From an uncultured bacterium (GTDB lineage: Bacteria; Verrucomicrobiota; Kiritimatiellia; CAIKKV01; CALHGX01): DNA of 64,000 bases. The notes under the pieces are model-generated. The model ran no database searches. It had not been told where the DNA came from and was given only the letters and a program-made list of their open reading frames with translations. Both the position numbers and the translations under genes were made by a program. The stretch lies in contig CALHGX010000023.1 in the NCBI GenBank assembly GCA_938031185.1, positions 1 through 64,000 of the forward strand, written 5' to 3'. Position 1 is the first letter of the stretch, and every line of letters starts with the position of its first letter. Positions 37,855 to 46,673 of this stretch are shown here, one piece after another.

Positions 37855-38837
37855 CAGCGTACACGCGACAACGCGCCTTCAAGAATCGTGCGGATGAGGT
37901 CTGAATAGGTTACCCCCTCCTGCGCGGCGATCAGGGGCAGATCGGAATGGTCCGGGTGCAGGCCGGGCAGAGGATTGACCTCCATAAACGCCGGCAAACC
38001 GTGCCGGTCGAGCCGGATGTCGACCCGGCCGGCGTCGCGGCACTCCAGGACGCGATAGCTTTCCAGCGCGAGCCGTTCCACGGCGCCGATCAACTCGTCC
38101 CGGTGCGGCCGCACATAGCGAACCAGTTGCTCGCAATGCTCCTTGACGTGGTAGGAATAGATGTCCGTCTGGGCGTGTTCGAGGATTTCCACTTCCATCA
38201 CGCCGAGCACCCGCGCCGACGGCCCTTCACCGACCAGGCCGACGGTGAACTCACGGCCGGGCAGGTATTCCTCGATCAGGACCGGTTGCCGAAACCGGTC
38301 GATGAGCGCCCGGCAGGCGGGGACAAGATCCTCGGGCTGTTCCACTCGGGATGTGTGGTCAATGCCCTTGCCGGTGCCTTCGGCGAGGGGTTTGACGAAA
38401 AGCGGAAACTCCAGGCTGATATTGTTCAAGTGGGCCGGGTCTCGCGCCACATGGAATCGGGGCGTGTGCAGTCCTGCCGACTGCACGAGCCGTTTGGCAA
38501 CGGACTTGTCCAACGTGACGGCGCAGACCAAAGGGTCAGAGAAAGTATAGGCGATGCCGTACGCATCCAGGAGACAGGGCACTTGGGATTCGCGACCTCG
38601 GCCGGCCACGCCCTCCGCGATATTGAAGACGGCATCCCACCGGTCTCCTTTTACGAGCCGGGCGCAGAGGTTTTTCACGTGTCCGATCCGATCGGTTCGA
38701 CAGCCGAGGGTTCGAATGGTTTGTTCCAGCGCGTTGATTGTGGCGTCCGAATCGAATTCCGCGACGGCCTCGGGGGAGAAACCCATGGCGAGATACTCGC
38801 TTCGCAGGTCATAAGTCAGGCCGATCAACGCGTTCAT
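37854..38837 (-). CDS. ATP-grasp (D-Ala-D-Ala ligase-like) protein
   Basis: FPLFVKPLAEGTGKGIDHTSRV, PVLIEEYLPGREFTVGLVG, GRVDIRLDRHGLPAFMEVNPLPGLHPDHSDLPL. Confidence 0.85.
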   Translation of the reverse strand: MNALIGLTYDLRSEYLAMGFSPEAVAEFDSDATINALEQTIRTLGCRTDRIGHVKNLCARLVKGDRWDAVFNIAEGVAGRGRESQVPCLLDAYGIAYTFSDPLVCAVTLDKSVAKRLVQSAGLHTPRFHVARDPAHLNNISLEFPLFVKPLAEGTGKGIDHTSRVEQPEDLVPACRALIDRFRQPVLIEEYLPGREFTVGLVGEGPSARVLGVMEVEILEHAQTDIYSYHVKEHCEQLVRYVRPHRDELIGAVERLALESYRVLECRDAGRVDIRLDRHGLPAFMEVNPLPGLHPDHSDLPLIAAQEGVTYSDLIRTILEGALSRVR

Positions 38838-38958
38838 GGCCGGTTATGAGACCACACGCATCCGCGCGTTGTCAAGGCGCGCGCCGGAGGGGACCGGTTT
38901 GGACGGTGTGTGGCATAGGGCGCAGCGCGGCGGATCGTTGCCGGACGGCCGGAGGCGA

Positions 38959-40296
38959 TTAGAATCCGGCGAATTCGGTTTGGCGCGGGTCTCCGGGAGA
39001 ATATTCGCGATGGCCATTTCGCTGGCGTACCGTTACGGCCGGGGCGATGGCCGAGAGGCGTCCCGAGGCGAGCCCCCACACGCCCGTCGCGGCCCTCTTT
39101 GGAAATGCGCGTCGGGCGGTTTCCGGGACGATCGGCTCGGGATAGTTCACCAACAAGCCCTCGTAGTTCCTCAATACCGTGTGCGTGGGACTGGACGAGA
39201 CGATGTAGTTCGGGAGCAGGGGAATCTTGCCGCCGCCGTGCGGCGCGTCCACGACGAACTGCGGGATGGCCAAGCCGCTCAGACGCCCGCGGAGGTACTC
39301 CATGATTTCGATGCCGCGGCTCAACGGGGTGCGGAAATGCTCGATGCCGCGGACGAGATCGCATTGGAAGAGGTAGTAGGGACGCACTCGCATGCGAACC
39401 AACGCGCGGCAGAGCTCTTCCATGATGAGGGGCGAATCGTTCACTCCGCGCAGGAGCACGGATTGGTTTCCGAGGGGGATGCCCGCGTCCGCCAGCCGCG
39501 TGCAGGCGGCGGCCGATTCGGCCGTCACTTCCTGTGGATGATTGAAATGGGTGTTGATCCAAAGGGGGTGATACTTGCGGAGCATGCGCGTGAGTTCTTC
39601 GGTGATGCGCTGGGGCAGGACCACCGGGGCGCGGGTGCCCAAGCGGATGATTTGCACGCTCGGCACGGCGCGCAGAGCCGCCAGGATGCGCTCCAGCAGA
39701 GAGGTGGACATGGTGAGCGGATCGCCGCCGGAAACCACCACGTCCGTGATTTCCGGGTGCGCGGCGAGGTATTGGGCGACCTCGCGCAAACGGGCCACGG
39801 AAAGAGAAGTCTCCCGGGTGCCGGCCACCCGCTTGCGGGTGCAATGGCGGCAATACATGGCGCACATGGTGGTGGAAATGAGCAGTGCGCGGTCCCGGTA
39901 GCGATGCACGAGGCCGGGCACGGGCATGTCCGCCTCCTCTTCCAGCGGATCGGGCGTGAGGAAGCTCGGATCGCAAAGTTCCTGCGCCTGCGGGACGCTC
40001 ATGCGGAAGATGGGGTCCTGATAGCCCGGGACGCGAATCAGCGAAGCATAGTAGGGCGTGATCGCCAGGGGATAGCGTTCCACCACTTTCTCGATCGCGC
40101 GATGACCCCGCAAGGGGGGAAACTGCTCCGTCAGTTGCGCAAAGGACCGGATGCGGTTTCTTATCTGCCAGCGCCAGTCATCCCAGCGGGCATTTGCGCG
40201 AACGGGCGCCGGCGGCGTCTCGCTCGTCAATGCGGATGGAAGCGGAGGTTCGTCGGCGGGGGACTGTATTGACGCGGCGGCTTCCTGGCGATCCAT
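38959..40296 (-). CDS. kamA: KamA-family radical SAM aminomutase, lysine 2,3-aminomutase-like
   Basis: CAMYCRHCTRKR (CxxxCxxC); GGDPLTM; QCDLVRGIEHFRTPLSRGIEIMEYLRGRLSGLAIPQFVVDAPHGGGKIPLLPNY (PLP Lys, both Asp of the lysine site). Confidence 0.88.
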   Translation of the reverse strand: MDRQEAAASIQSPADEPPLPSALTSETPPAPVRANARWDDWRWQIRNRIRSFAQLTEQFPPLRGHRAIEKVVERYPLAITPYYASLIRVPGYQDPIFRMSVPQAQELCDPSFLTPDPLEEEADMPVPGLVHRYRDRALLISTTMCAMYCRHCTRKRVAGTRETSLSVARLREVAQYLAAHPEITDVVVSGGDPLTMSTSLLERILAALRAVPSVQIIRLGTRAPVVLPQRITEELTRMLRKYHPLWINTHFNHPQEVTAESAAACTRLADAGIPLGNQSVLLRGVNDSPLIMEELCRALVRMRVRPYYLFQCDLVRGIEHFRTPLSRGIEIMEYLRGRLSGLAIPQFVVDAPHGGGKIPLLPNYIVSSSPTHTVLRNYEGLLVNYPEPIVPETARRAFPKRAATGVWGLASGRLSAIAPAVTVRQRNGHREYSPGDPRQTEFAGF

Positions 40297-40327
40297 GGAG
40301 GCATCCTTTCTGCGTGGTGAGGGGTTT

Positions 40328-40357
40328 GTTATATTCCTGCGGGAGTTTTTCAAGCAA
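40328..40357 (-). promoter_or_regulatory. Promoter candidate for kamA operon (TTGCTT-N18-TATAAC, minus strand)
   Basis: Read on reverse complement between the TetR stop and kamA start. Confidence 0.4.
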
Positions 40358-40407
40358 CCGGCGCATGGGGCGCACGCGACGGACATTCTTTGAGCGCTGT
40401 TCATCGG

Positions 40408-41037
40408 CTATTCCAGCCAAGAGGCCACGCCATCAAGCAGCAGGCGGGGCACATCGTCCGCCAGCGCGGACAGCTCCTCCTTGTTCATCCCCAGCATGGC
40501 CAACCCCAGCATGCCCAGGGGCAGGCCGACGGCGGCGCACGCCAGACGGCGGAGATGGCCGGCATCCGCGTCGGCCTTGGCACGTTCGCTCAACATTTTT
40601 TCGATCGCGGCCAAGTGGGTGAGAAAGGGTTGTTCCATGGTGGGTGCCGTTCCACGGCGAAGGCGGCTCATCACCCGCGCCTGAAAGAGGATGGCCACCT
40701 CGTCGGGATGAGCGTGAAAGAAAGCGGCATGAGTCCGGGTGATGTGGTGGAAAGCGTCTCGGAGCGTGGCGGCCTCGGACCATCCAGGGCGCAGCGTTGC
40801 CTTCAACTGTTCGAATACCCCCTCGACCAAGGTTATCAGCAGCGCGTACTTGTCCTCAAAATGGCGGTAGAACGTCCCTTTGCCAATGTCTGCCCGTTCC
40901 GTAATATCCTCGATGGTGGCCGCATCCACTCCTACTTCGGCGAAAACGGCCAAGGCGGATTCCAAAAGCCTTCGCCGAGTATTTCCGGCTCTCCGGGCTG
41001 TACGCCCTTTTTGGGTATTTGCTGGCTGATCAATCAT
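40408..41037 (-). CDS. TetR/AcrR family transcriptional regulator
   Basis: HTH: TRRRLLESALAVFAEVGVDAATIEDITERADIGKGTFYRHFEDKYALL. Confidence 0.9.
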   Translation of the reverse strand: MIDQPANTQKGRTARRAGNTRRRLLESALAVFAEVGVDAATIEDITERADIGKGTFYRHFEDKYALLITLVEGVFEQLKATLRPGWSEAATLRDAFHHITRTHAAFFHAHPDEVAILFQARVMSRLRRGTAPTMEQPFLTHLAAIEKMLSERAKADADAGHLRRLACAAVGLPLGMLGLAMLGMNKEELSALADDVPRLLLDGVASWLE

Positions 41038-41063
41038 ATACTTCAGCGAATGATCTGTCGCTG

Positions 41064-41079
41064 GCGACCATACAGTCGC
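41064..41079. promoter_or_regulatory. Inverted repeat GCGAC-cataca-GTCGC, candidate TetR-family operator
   Basis: Perfect 5-bp arms upstream of the TetR gene in an AT-rich gap. Confidence 0.35.
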
Positions 41080-41179
41080 TTGCGGCTAAAAGGTCGTGAC
41101 ATATTGGGTCATGCCATCCATGAACAACAATATATGGACATTAGTGTGCGATTCATTTGCGAACAAAATAGTCATAAGC

Positions 41180-41191
41180 GACCAAACGGTC
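41180..41191. promoter_or_regulatory. Inverted repeat GACC-aaac-GGTC, candidate TetR-family operator
   Basis: Perfect 4-bp arms; shares the GCGACC half-site with the repeat at 41064. Confidence 0.35.
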
Positions 41192-41355
41192 AATACAGAA
41201 TTTTAATCTTTTTCAAACACGGTATGGAGACCGGCGACGATTCTCTCCGATGAGAAAAAATAACGCTTCATCAGGTCCGCAAACTGCTGTAATAAGTCAC
41301 TAGTCTGATGGATGTGGCGCGCGTTGGTTCGACTCGTGCCGGCGGGGAGGCACCG

Positions 41356-42249
41356 ATGAAGGATGATCGGATGAGTGACAAGAGCGATTCGGAGAGCCAG
41401 GTGTGGAATGCGATTGCCGTTTTTGAACAGATACTGCAGACACTGCCGAATGATCGTGTTTCGTTGGAAGCCCTCTCGCATGCCTATGAGCAAGTTGGGG
41501 ATGCGGCCAAGGCACGGGAGTATTTCCTGCGGCTGGCCGGCATTGTGTTGGAGGAAAAGGACTTGGATGCCGCACGGCAGCTATCCGAAAACCTCCGCCG
41601 ATATGATGACGGCGACCCGGCTGTTTCGGAAATGCAGCGCCGCATTCGAGAAAGCTTGCGGCAGACGCCGTCCCCTGTCGCGCCAGGGCCGGAGACATCC
41701 GCCCGACAGGGCAAGGCACAGGAGCGGGCCGGCGTTACGGAGGATCTCAAACGACAAAAGGCCAATATTGCCGCGGAATTGAGTTTTGCCTGGGCCCTCT
41801 ACCAGGCGGGCGAACTGACGCAGGAGGAGTACGCGACAGTGGCGCAGGATCTCACGGAGGTTTCGATGGCGCCCGGCGGCGTGACGATTTCCACGCTGCA
41901 CGCGCTTCAGGACCGTAACTCCGCCAGTCTGGAGCGGGCCATTTGTTTCGCGGCTCGGGAACGCGGCACACCGGTGTTGCCGCTGCAGTTTTTTGAGGTG
42001 CAGGAGAAGACCGCGCAACTATTGCCGCTGGAGTACATGATCCGCAACGGCGTCATGGTGTTCGATCTGATTGGGAATGAGGCGCTGGTGGCGATCATGA
42101 ATCCCTTCAACACGTCGTTGATGGAGGAAGTGGAAGCCAGGCTGCGCCGGAAATGCCACTTTTATCTGGCCCTGCCGGCGGATTTTGACGCCGTGATCGG
42201 CCAGATCAAGAGCAAGGTGGAAGGCGCCGCTCCTTCAGTGAGCGGATGA
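41356..42249 (+). CDS. TPR protein with C-terminal GspE N-terminal-like (T2SSE_N/MshEN) domain
   Basis: TPR-like N-terminus; C-terminus ICFAARERGTPVLPLQFFEVQEKTAQLLPLEYMIRNGVMVFDLIGNEALVAIMNPFNTSLMEEVEARL; SD GGGGAGG. Confidence 0.65.
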   Translation: MKDDRMSDKSDSESQVWNAIAVFEQILQTLPNDRVSLEALSHAYEQVGDAAKAREYFLRLAGIVLEEKDLDAARQLSENLRRYDDGDPAVSEMQRRIRESLRQTPSPVAPGPETSARQGKAQERAGVTEDLKRQKANIAAELSFAWALYQAGELTQEEYATVAQDLTEVSMAPGGVTISTLHALQDRNSASLERAICFAARERGTPVLPLQFFEVQEKTAQLLPLEYMIRNGVMVFDLIGNEALVAIMNPFNTSLMEEVEARLRRKCHFYLALPADFDAVIGQIKSKVEGAAPSVSG

Positions 42250-42257
42250 CGCGCCGC

Positions 42258-42965
42258 CTATTGCGAGGAACCGCCCACGCGGAGCATACGCCGCTCGCCT
42301 TTGTAGGACAGCACCGCGCCGGCGGCCGAGACGGACTCAAGCCGGACGCCGTCAATTTCTTCACCGACCACGACCAGTACACCGTTCAAACGGGCGGCGC
42401 CGCGTCCGGATGCGCCGCCGATGACCCCCGTGAGCTGCAAAAACGGCCAGACCACCGTTTCGCGCGGGGGCGGGGCGGGTGCGCGCGGCGAAACGGCGCG
42501 CTGTGGAGCAGCGGGGCTGGCGGCGGTCGGCGGCGAGGGCGTTTCAGAAGGCTTCTCACTGTCGCCGGCTGCTGCATCGGCGGGCGGTGGCGCAGAAGCC
42601 GGAGCCGGCAGCGGAACGGCAGGGGGCGCCTCGGATGCGGGCGGGGGCCGCATCACCAAAGCCATGCCGCTGGCGACGATGCGGGAGAGAAAGTTTTCTT
42701 CCGCCGAAGCCGCGGGCGACGCTCCGCCGGTCGCCGGCGGCCAGGACAGCCATCCCATTCGGTTCAGCAGAAGCGCGCCCAAGGTGGCCAGTAACACGAA
42801 AAACAGGATCGTAAAGATGACCCGTTTCGCAGAGCCTCTTGGAGCGGCCGGCTCAGGGGCGGCCGTCGGTGCCGCTGCGGGAAGCGGCGGCGGCTCCGGA
42901 GGGGGCTTGTTTTTCAATCCCCATTGGCTCCGGTTCTTCTTGAGCGTCTCATCTATCAAGCTCAT
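42258..42965 (-). CDS. Single-TM protein with GspB/PilP-like C-terminal domain
   Basis: TM (VIFTILFFVLLATLGALLLNRMGWL), Ala/Pro-rich linker, C-terminal LQLTGVIGGASGRGAARLNGVLVVVGEEIDGVRLESVSAAGAVLSYKGERRML. Confidence 0.55.
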   Translation of the reverse strand: MSLIDETLKKNRSQWGLKNKPPPEPPPLPAAAPTAAPEPAAPRGSAKRVIFTILFFVLLATLGALLLNRMGWLSWPPATGGASPAASAEENFLSRIVASGMALVMRPPPASEAPPAVPLPAPASAPPPADAAAGDSEKPSETPSPPTAASPAAPQRAVSPRAPAPPPRETVVWPFLQLTGVIGGASGRGAARLNGVLVVVGEEIDGVRLESVSAAGAVLSYKGERRMLRVGGSSQ

Positions 42966-43858
42966 GGACGGTTCCTGCCCTGCCCCTGAAGATCGGCGTC
43001 ACCGTCCGCATCGTGATGGTGCGATTCCCGGTCGCACACATGGCGATTCTCCGCGGCGGCCAGAAAGCGCAGGATTTGTTCCGCGGATTCCGGCGGCTGT
43101 TCGCCGGTCCGCAGCATTTGCGCGCGGCGTAGCAGTCCTTCGCGGTTTGGAAAATCCCGGGCCACCGTTTCGTAGGCCTCCGCGGCACTGACGAGACGGC
43201 CGGCCGCCTCCTCCAGGTAGCCAAGATACGTCAGAATCTCGGCGCGATCGAGAGCGTGTTGTTCGGGGTCGTCGAGAGGCTGATCGGCCCATTGCGCCAA
43301 CGCCGTTTTGAGGTGGTCGCGCGCGCCGGCCCATTCTCCGTGTCGAATGCACAGGCGGCCCAGCTCCATGCGCAGGCGGTAGTCCCGCGGGTTTTTTCGC
43401 AGCGCGGAGCGAAGCAATTCCTCGGCCGCGTCTCGGCGTCCGATGGCGCGGTCCAACCAGTAGGCGGCGACCAGGTGGGCCTCCACGTTGCGCGGGTCCG
43501 TGGCCGTGGCCATGCGCAACCAGGGCATGATCTCGGCGATGCGGTTGTCGGCGATATGCGCATGGGCTTCGGGAATGAGGCGCTCGCGCCAGCGACGGAA
43601 GAGGGTATCGGCCGCCACCGGCGGCGTGTGCGGCACGCCGCCGTGGAAATAGGCGTCGGCTTGTTCGTAGAAATGCGCTCCGACGGCGCGGCGGCTTTCG
43701 CCCAGCAGCCGTTCCGCGAGGTCTGCCGGCTGTTCGGAAGGGACCAGCAGGGCGCGCTCTTTGAGTTGCGCGGCGGTGATGGCGATGCCGCACAGCAGCA
43801 GCGCCATGACGAGCCAGGGATTGCGGAATGTCCAACCATGTTCTTGGTCTTGTTTCAT
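42962..43858 (-). CDS. TPR-repeat membrane-anchored protein
   Basis: N-terminal TM; several TPR units (NPRDYRLRMELGRLCIRHGEWAGARDHLKTALAQ); 4-nt overlap with downstream gene. Confidence 0.65.
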   Translation of the reverse strand: MKQDQEHGWTFRNPWLVMALLLCGIAITAAQLKERALLVPSEQPADLAERLLGESRRAVGAHFYEQADAYFHGGVPHTPPVAADTLFRRWRERLIPEAHAHIADNRIAEIMPWLRMATATDPRNVEAHLVAAYWLDRAIGRRDAAEELLRSALRKNPRDYRLRMELGRLCIRHGEWAGARDHLKTALAQWADQPLDDPEQHALDRAEILTYLGYLEEAAGRLVSAAEAYETVARDFPNREGLLRRAQMLRTGEQPPESAEQILRFLAAAENRHVCDRESHHHDADGDADLQGQGRNRP

Positions 43859-43922
43859 GTCGCAGTCGGCTTCGCCGAGGACGGCAGCGGGCCGCCCGCG
43901 CCGGCGAGCGCCCCCCCATGCG

Positions 43923-44708
43923 TCATTGCCATTCGCTGCGCGGGAAACGCTTGTTTCGGTACGCCAGCCAGGCCGCCATCAGCAGAACCGCGGTGAACAG
44001 GGCTCCGTAGAACAGCGTGAGCGCCACGGTGTCCCAAGGGGCAGGTCCCCAGTCGTGAACCAGGCGCCGGCGCAGGTCAAACAGTTCCAGATGCGGCATG
44101 AGGTAGTAGAGGGCGTGCAGCAGCAATCCGGTTGCGCGGCCCATGTCCGGCAGCAGCATGGGAACCTGGGGCACCACAAAGAAAGCCGCGCCGCTCAAAA
44201 CGAAGGCGCCGGCGCAGGCGGCGTCGCCGTGCCACCGGGTGGAAAGCGCCAGCGCCAGGGCGGTGAGCACGGCCAACAGCGCCAGGTGGAGCAGCAGCGC
44301 CTGCAGCAGCGTGACGGGATCGAAATGGCCTCCTCGCGCCCATACCACCGCCAGCGTCAACACGTAGAATGCCGCCAGGGCGAGCGAGGCGGCCAGCCAG
44401 GCGCCGAGCCACTTGCCGATCATGAGTTCCGCCCTCGATACCGGTTTGGCGAGGAGCGCGAAAATGGTGCCTCGCGATTCCTCCGTGGGCAGTTGGCGCG
44501 CCCCGAGCACGACGGCCAGGATCCAGCCAAAAAGCCACGCGCCCAGAAGGCCCACGTCCGCCACATAGCGGACCAGACCGGACAAACCGAACACGTTCAG
44601 GGAGACGAGCGCCAGCAGCAGTCCTCCGAGGAGGATCAGCAGCACGTAGACGTCCTTGCGCCGAATGGCCTCGAGCCACACCATGTGGGCGATGGTTCGA
44701 ATGCGCAT
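43923..44708 (-). CDS. ABC-2 type transporter permease
   Basis: About six TM segments with RKDVYVLLILLGGLLLALVSLN and EESRGTIFALLAKPVSRAELMIGKWLGAW; next to ATPase gene. Confidence 0.8.
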   Translation of the reverse strand: MRIRTIAHMVWLEAIRRKDVYVLLILLGGLLLALVSLNVFGLSGLVRYVADVGLLGAWLFGWILAVVLGARQLPTEESRGTIFALLAKPVSRAELMIGKWLGAWLAASLALAAFYVLTLAVVWARGGHFDPVTLLQALLLHLALLAVLTALALALSTRWHGDAACAGAFVLSGAAFFVVPQVPMLLPDMGRATGLLLHALYYLMPHLELFDLRRRLVHDWGPAPWDTVALTLFYGALFTAVLLMAAWLAYRNKRFPRSEWQ

Positions 44709-44711
44709 GTT

Positions 44712-45458
44712 CTACATCTCCCCGCGCGGTTGGGACACGACCCGGACAAAGAATTTCTCGAGACTTTCTCCCGCGGGCACGAGCTGACGGGCGGGCCCCT
44801 GCGCCGCCAGACGGCCGCCCGCCATGATGGCCAGGTGATCGCAGACGAGCTCAACCTCCGACAGCTCATGCGACGAGAAAAAAACGGTCTTGCCCGCCTC
44901 GCGCAGACGAAGAATCAGCCGTCGAATGTCGAGCCGCGCAATGGGGTCGAGCCCGGCGGTCGGCTCGTCCAAAATGAGCAGGTCCGGATCGTTGATCAAC
45001 GCCTGAGCCAAGCAGACGCGCTGGCGCATGCCGCGCGAGTAGGTGGCGATGGGCCGGTCGGCCGCCGCCGTGAGGGCGAGTTCCTCGATCAGGCGGTCGG
45101 CACGGTCGCGAAGGATCCGACCGGACAGACGAAACAGGCGGCCGGTCATACGCAGCAGTTCGCGGCCGGACAGGAAGCGATAAGTGTCCGGGTTTTCCGG
45201 CAGATAGCCGATGCGCTCGCGAGCGATGGCGCGGCGGACATCTTCTCCGAAGAGGCTGGCGCGGCCCGCCGTGGGCGAAAGGAAACCGAGCAGGACATGC
45301 ATCGTGGTGGTCTTGCCGGCGCCGTTCGGGCCAAGGAATCCGAAAACACGGCCCTCCGGCACGTCCAGGTCCAGGTCGCGAACCGCATGAACAACGGATC
45401 CGCGGGCGGCAAAGGAAACGGACAGGCCGCGGATTTCAATGGCGTTCACGATCGGCAT
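44712..45458 (-). CDS. ABC transporter ATP-binding protein
   Basis: Walker A GPNGAGKTTTMHVLLG; signature YSRGMRQRVCLAQALINDPDLLILDEPTAGLDP. Confidence 0.95.
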   Translation of the reverse strand: MPIVNAIEIRGLSVSFAARGSVVHAVRDLDLDVPEGRVFGFLGPNGAGKTTTMHVLLGFLSPTAGRASLFGEDVRRAIARERIGYLPENPDTYRFLSGRELLRMTGRLFRLSGRILRDRADRLIEELALTAAADRPIATYSRGMRQRVCLAQALINDPDLLILDEPTAGLDPIARLDIRRLILRLREAGKTVFFSSHELSEVELVCDHLAIMAGGRLAAQGPARQLVPAGESLEKFFVRVVSQPRGEM

Positions 45459-45482
45459 TATGCAAAAGCCGGGCCAAACCTG

Positions 45483-46502
45483 TCAATGGCCGGCCGCGCC
45501 CTGGCTTGGTGTTGCGCCACTGGTGGCCGTTATCGGACGGACCAATTCGGCGCAGGCCTTGGCGCGCAGCGCCATGCGGGTCGGATGCAGCTCGTCCTCG
45601 GGCGTCAGCAGGGGCGGAGCACCGGTGGCGATGCTGTGGAGGATGGCGCCGAAGAAATCCATGGGTTTGTCGTTTAGCGGCAGCGGGCCTTCATCCCGGT
45701 CGTTGAGAACGAGACGGGTGCGGCTGGCGCCGTCCACGGCTTCGACGAAGCCGTGCCGGCCGAAAATGCGCAGCGCCTCGTTGCCCCAGTGTCCGAAGGC
45801 GCGGGGATTGAGGTAGTTGATGACGGCCGCGCCCACCGCGCCGTTTTCCAGCGCGAGCAGCACGGAGGCCGCGGTGCGCAAGGCGCCGGGGCGGGGGTTG
45901 GCGAGCTGCGTTTCCAAGGCGGAGACCGTACGGATGCGAACGCCCGTGACATGCTCGACAAAGCGGAAGGCATGGACGCCGACCTGCAGGAGGAGGCCGC
46001 CATCCAAGTCTTCGTCCTGCGGGCGGCCCTCGTGCATGGGATAGGACTTTTGGGCAAAGACCTGCACGATCTCGCCCAGCACCCCTTGGCGGATCAGATG
46101 GCGCATGGCGAGGAAAGGTTGTTCGAAGGCCGTGCCGGCCATCTCGTGGAAGTGCCGGCCGGTTTCGCGGGCGGCGGCCAGAATGGCGTCGAGGTCGGCT
46201 TCGTTGAGGGCGCAGGGCTTTTCGGCGTAGACATGCTTGCCGGCGCGCAGGCATCGTATGGCGTCGCGGGCCTGGTCGCAACGGCGGGGGGAGCAAAGCG
46301 AAACCAGGTCCACGTTCGGATCGGCCAACAGTTGTTCGAGCGAGGAATAGACGACGGCGGTCTCCGCGCCCGGGGTGTCCGGCGCAAGACGTGCCTTGTC
46401 GAATGCGGCCAAGGCGGTCAAGCGGATTTGGGGATAGCGGGGTAACAGGGAATGGATCTGATGCCCGTTTTCGCCGTAAAGTCCAACGCGAATGATTTTC
46501 AT
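45483..46502 (-). CDS. Gfo/Idh/MocA family oxidoreductase
   Basis: IIRVGLYGENGHQIHSLLPRYPQIRLTALAAFD; DLVSLCSPRRCDQARDAIRCLRAGKHVYAEKPCALNEADLDAIL. Confidence 0.88.
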   Translation of the reverse strand: MKIIRVGLYGENGHQIHSLLPRYPQIRLTALAAFDKARLAPDTPGAETAVVYSSLEQLLADPNVDLVSLCSPRRCDQARDAIRCLRAGKHVYAEKPCALNEADLDAILAAARETGRHFHEMAGTAFEQPFLAMRHLIRQGVLGEIVQVFAQKSYPMHEGRPQDEDLDGGLLLQVGVHAFRFVEHVTGVRIRTVSALETQLANPRPGALRTAASVLLALENGAVGAAVINYLNPRAFGHWGNEALRIFGRHGFVEAVDGASRTRLVLNDRDEGPLPLNDKPMDFFGAILHSIATGAPPLLTPEDELHPTRMALRAKACAELVRPITATSGATPSQGAAGH

Positions 46503-46673
46503 CTCTTCACTCCTAGCCCAAGCGATTCGGGCGTACTCTATGACAGGGCGGCCGCGTTGCCCATAGCTTTGTGCGGGCGTTCGGCGCTTGGCATGGCGCG
46601 CCCTTTTGCGCTACCGTATCGGCGCCGCTCGACATCAGGCAGAAGGCGGCTGTTCGAAATCAGGAGGTATCGC

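Noticed and set aside
37854-38837. Annotation as D-Ala-D-Ala ligase Ddl for peptidoglycan
   Set aside because: Fold matches, but operon context (KamA, ATP-grasp-GNAT) and distance from dcw make a Ddl role unsupported; left as generic ATP-grasp.
43761-45677. 638-aa plus-strand ORF opposite ABC transporter genes
   Set aside because: Antisense to the ABC permease and ATPase with intact motifs; Gln/Arg-rich low-complexity translation.
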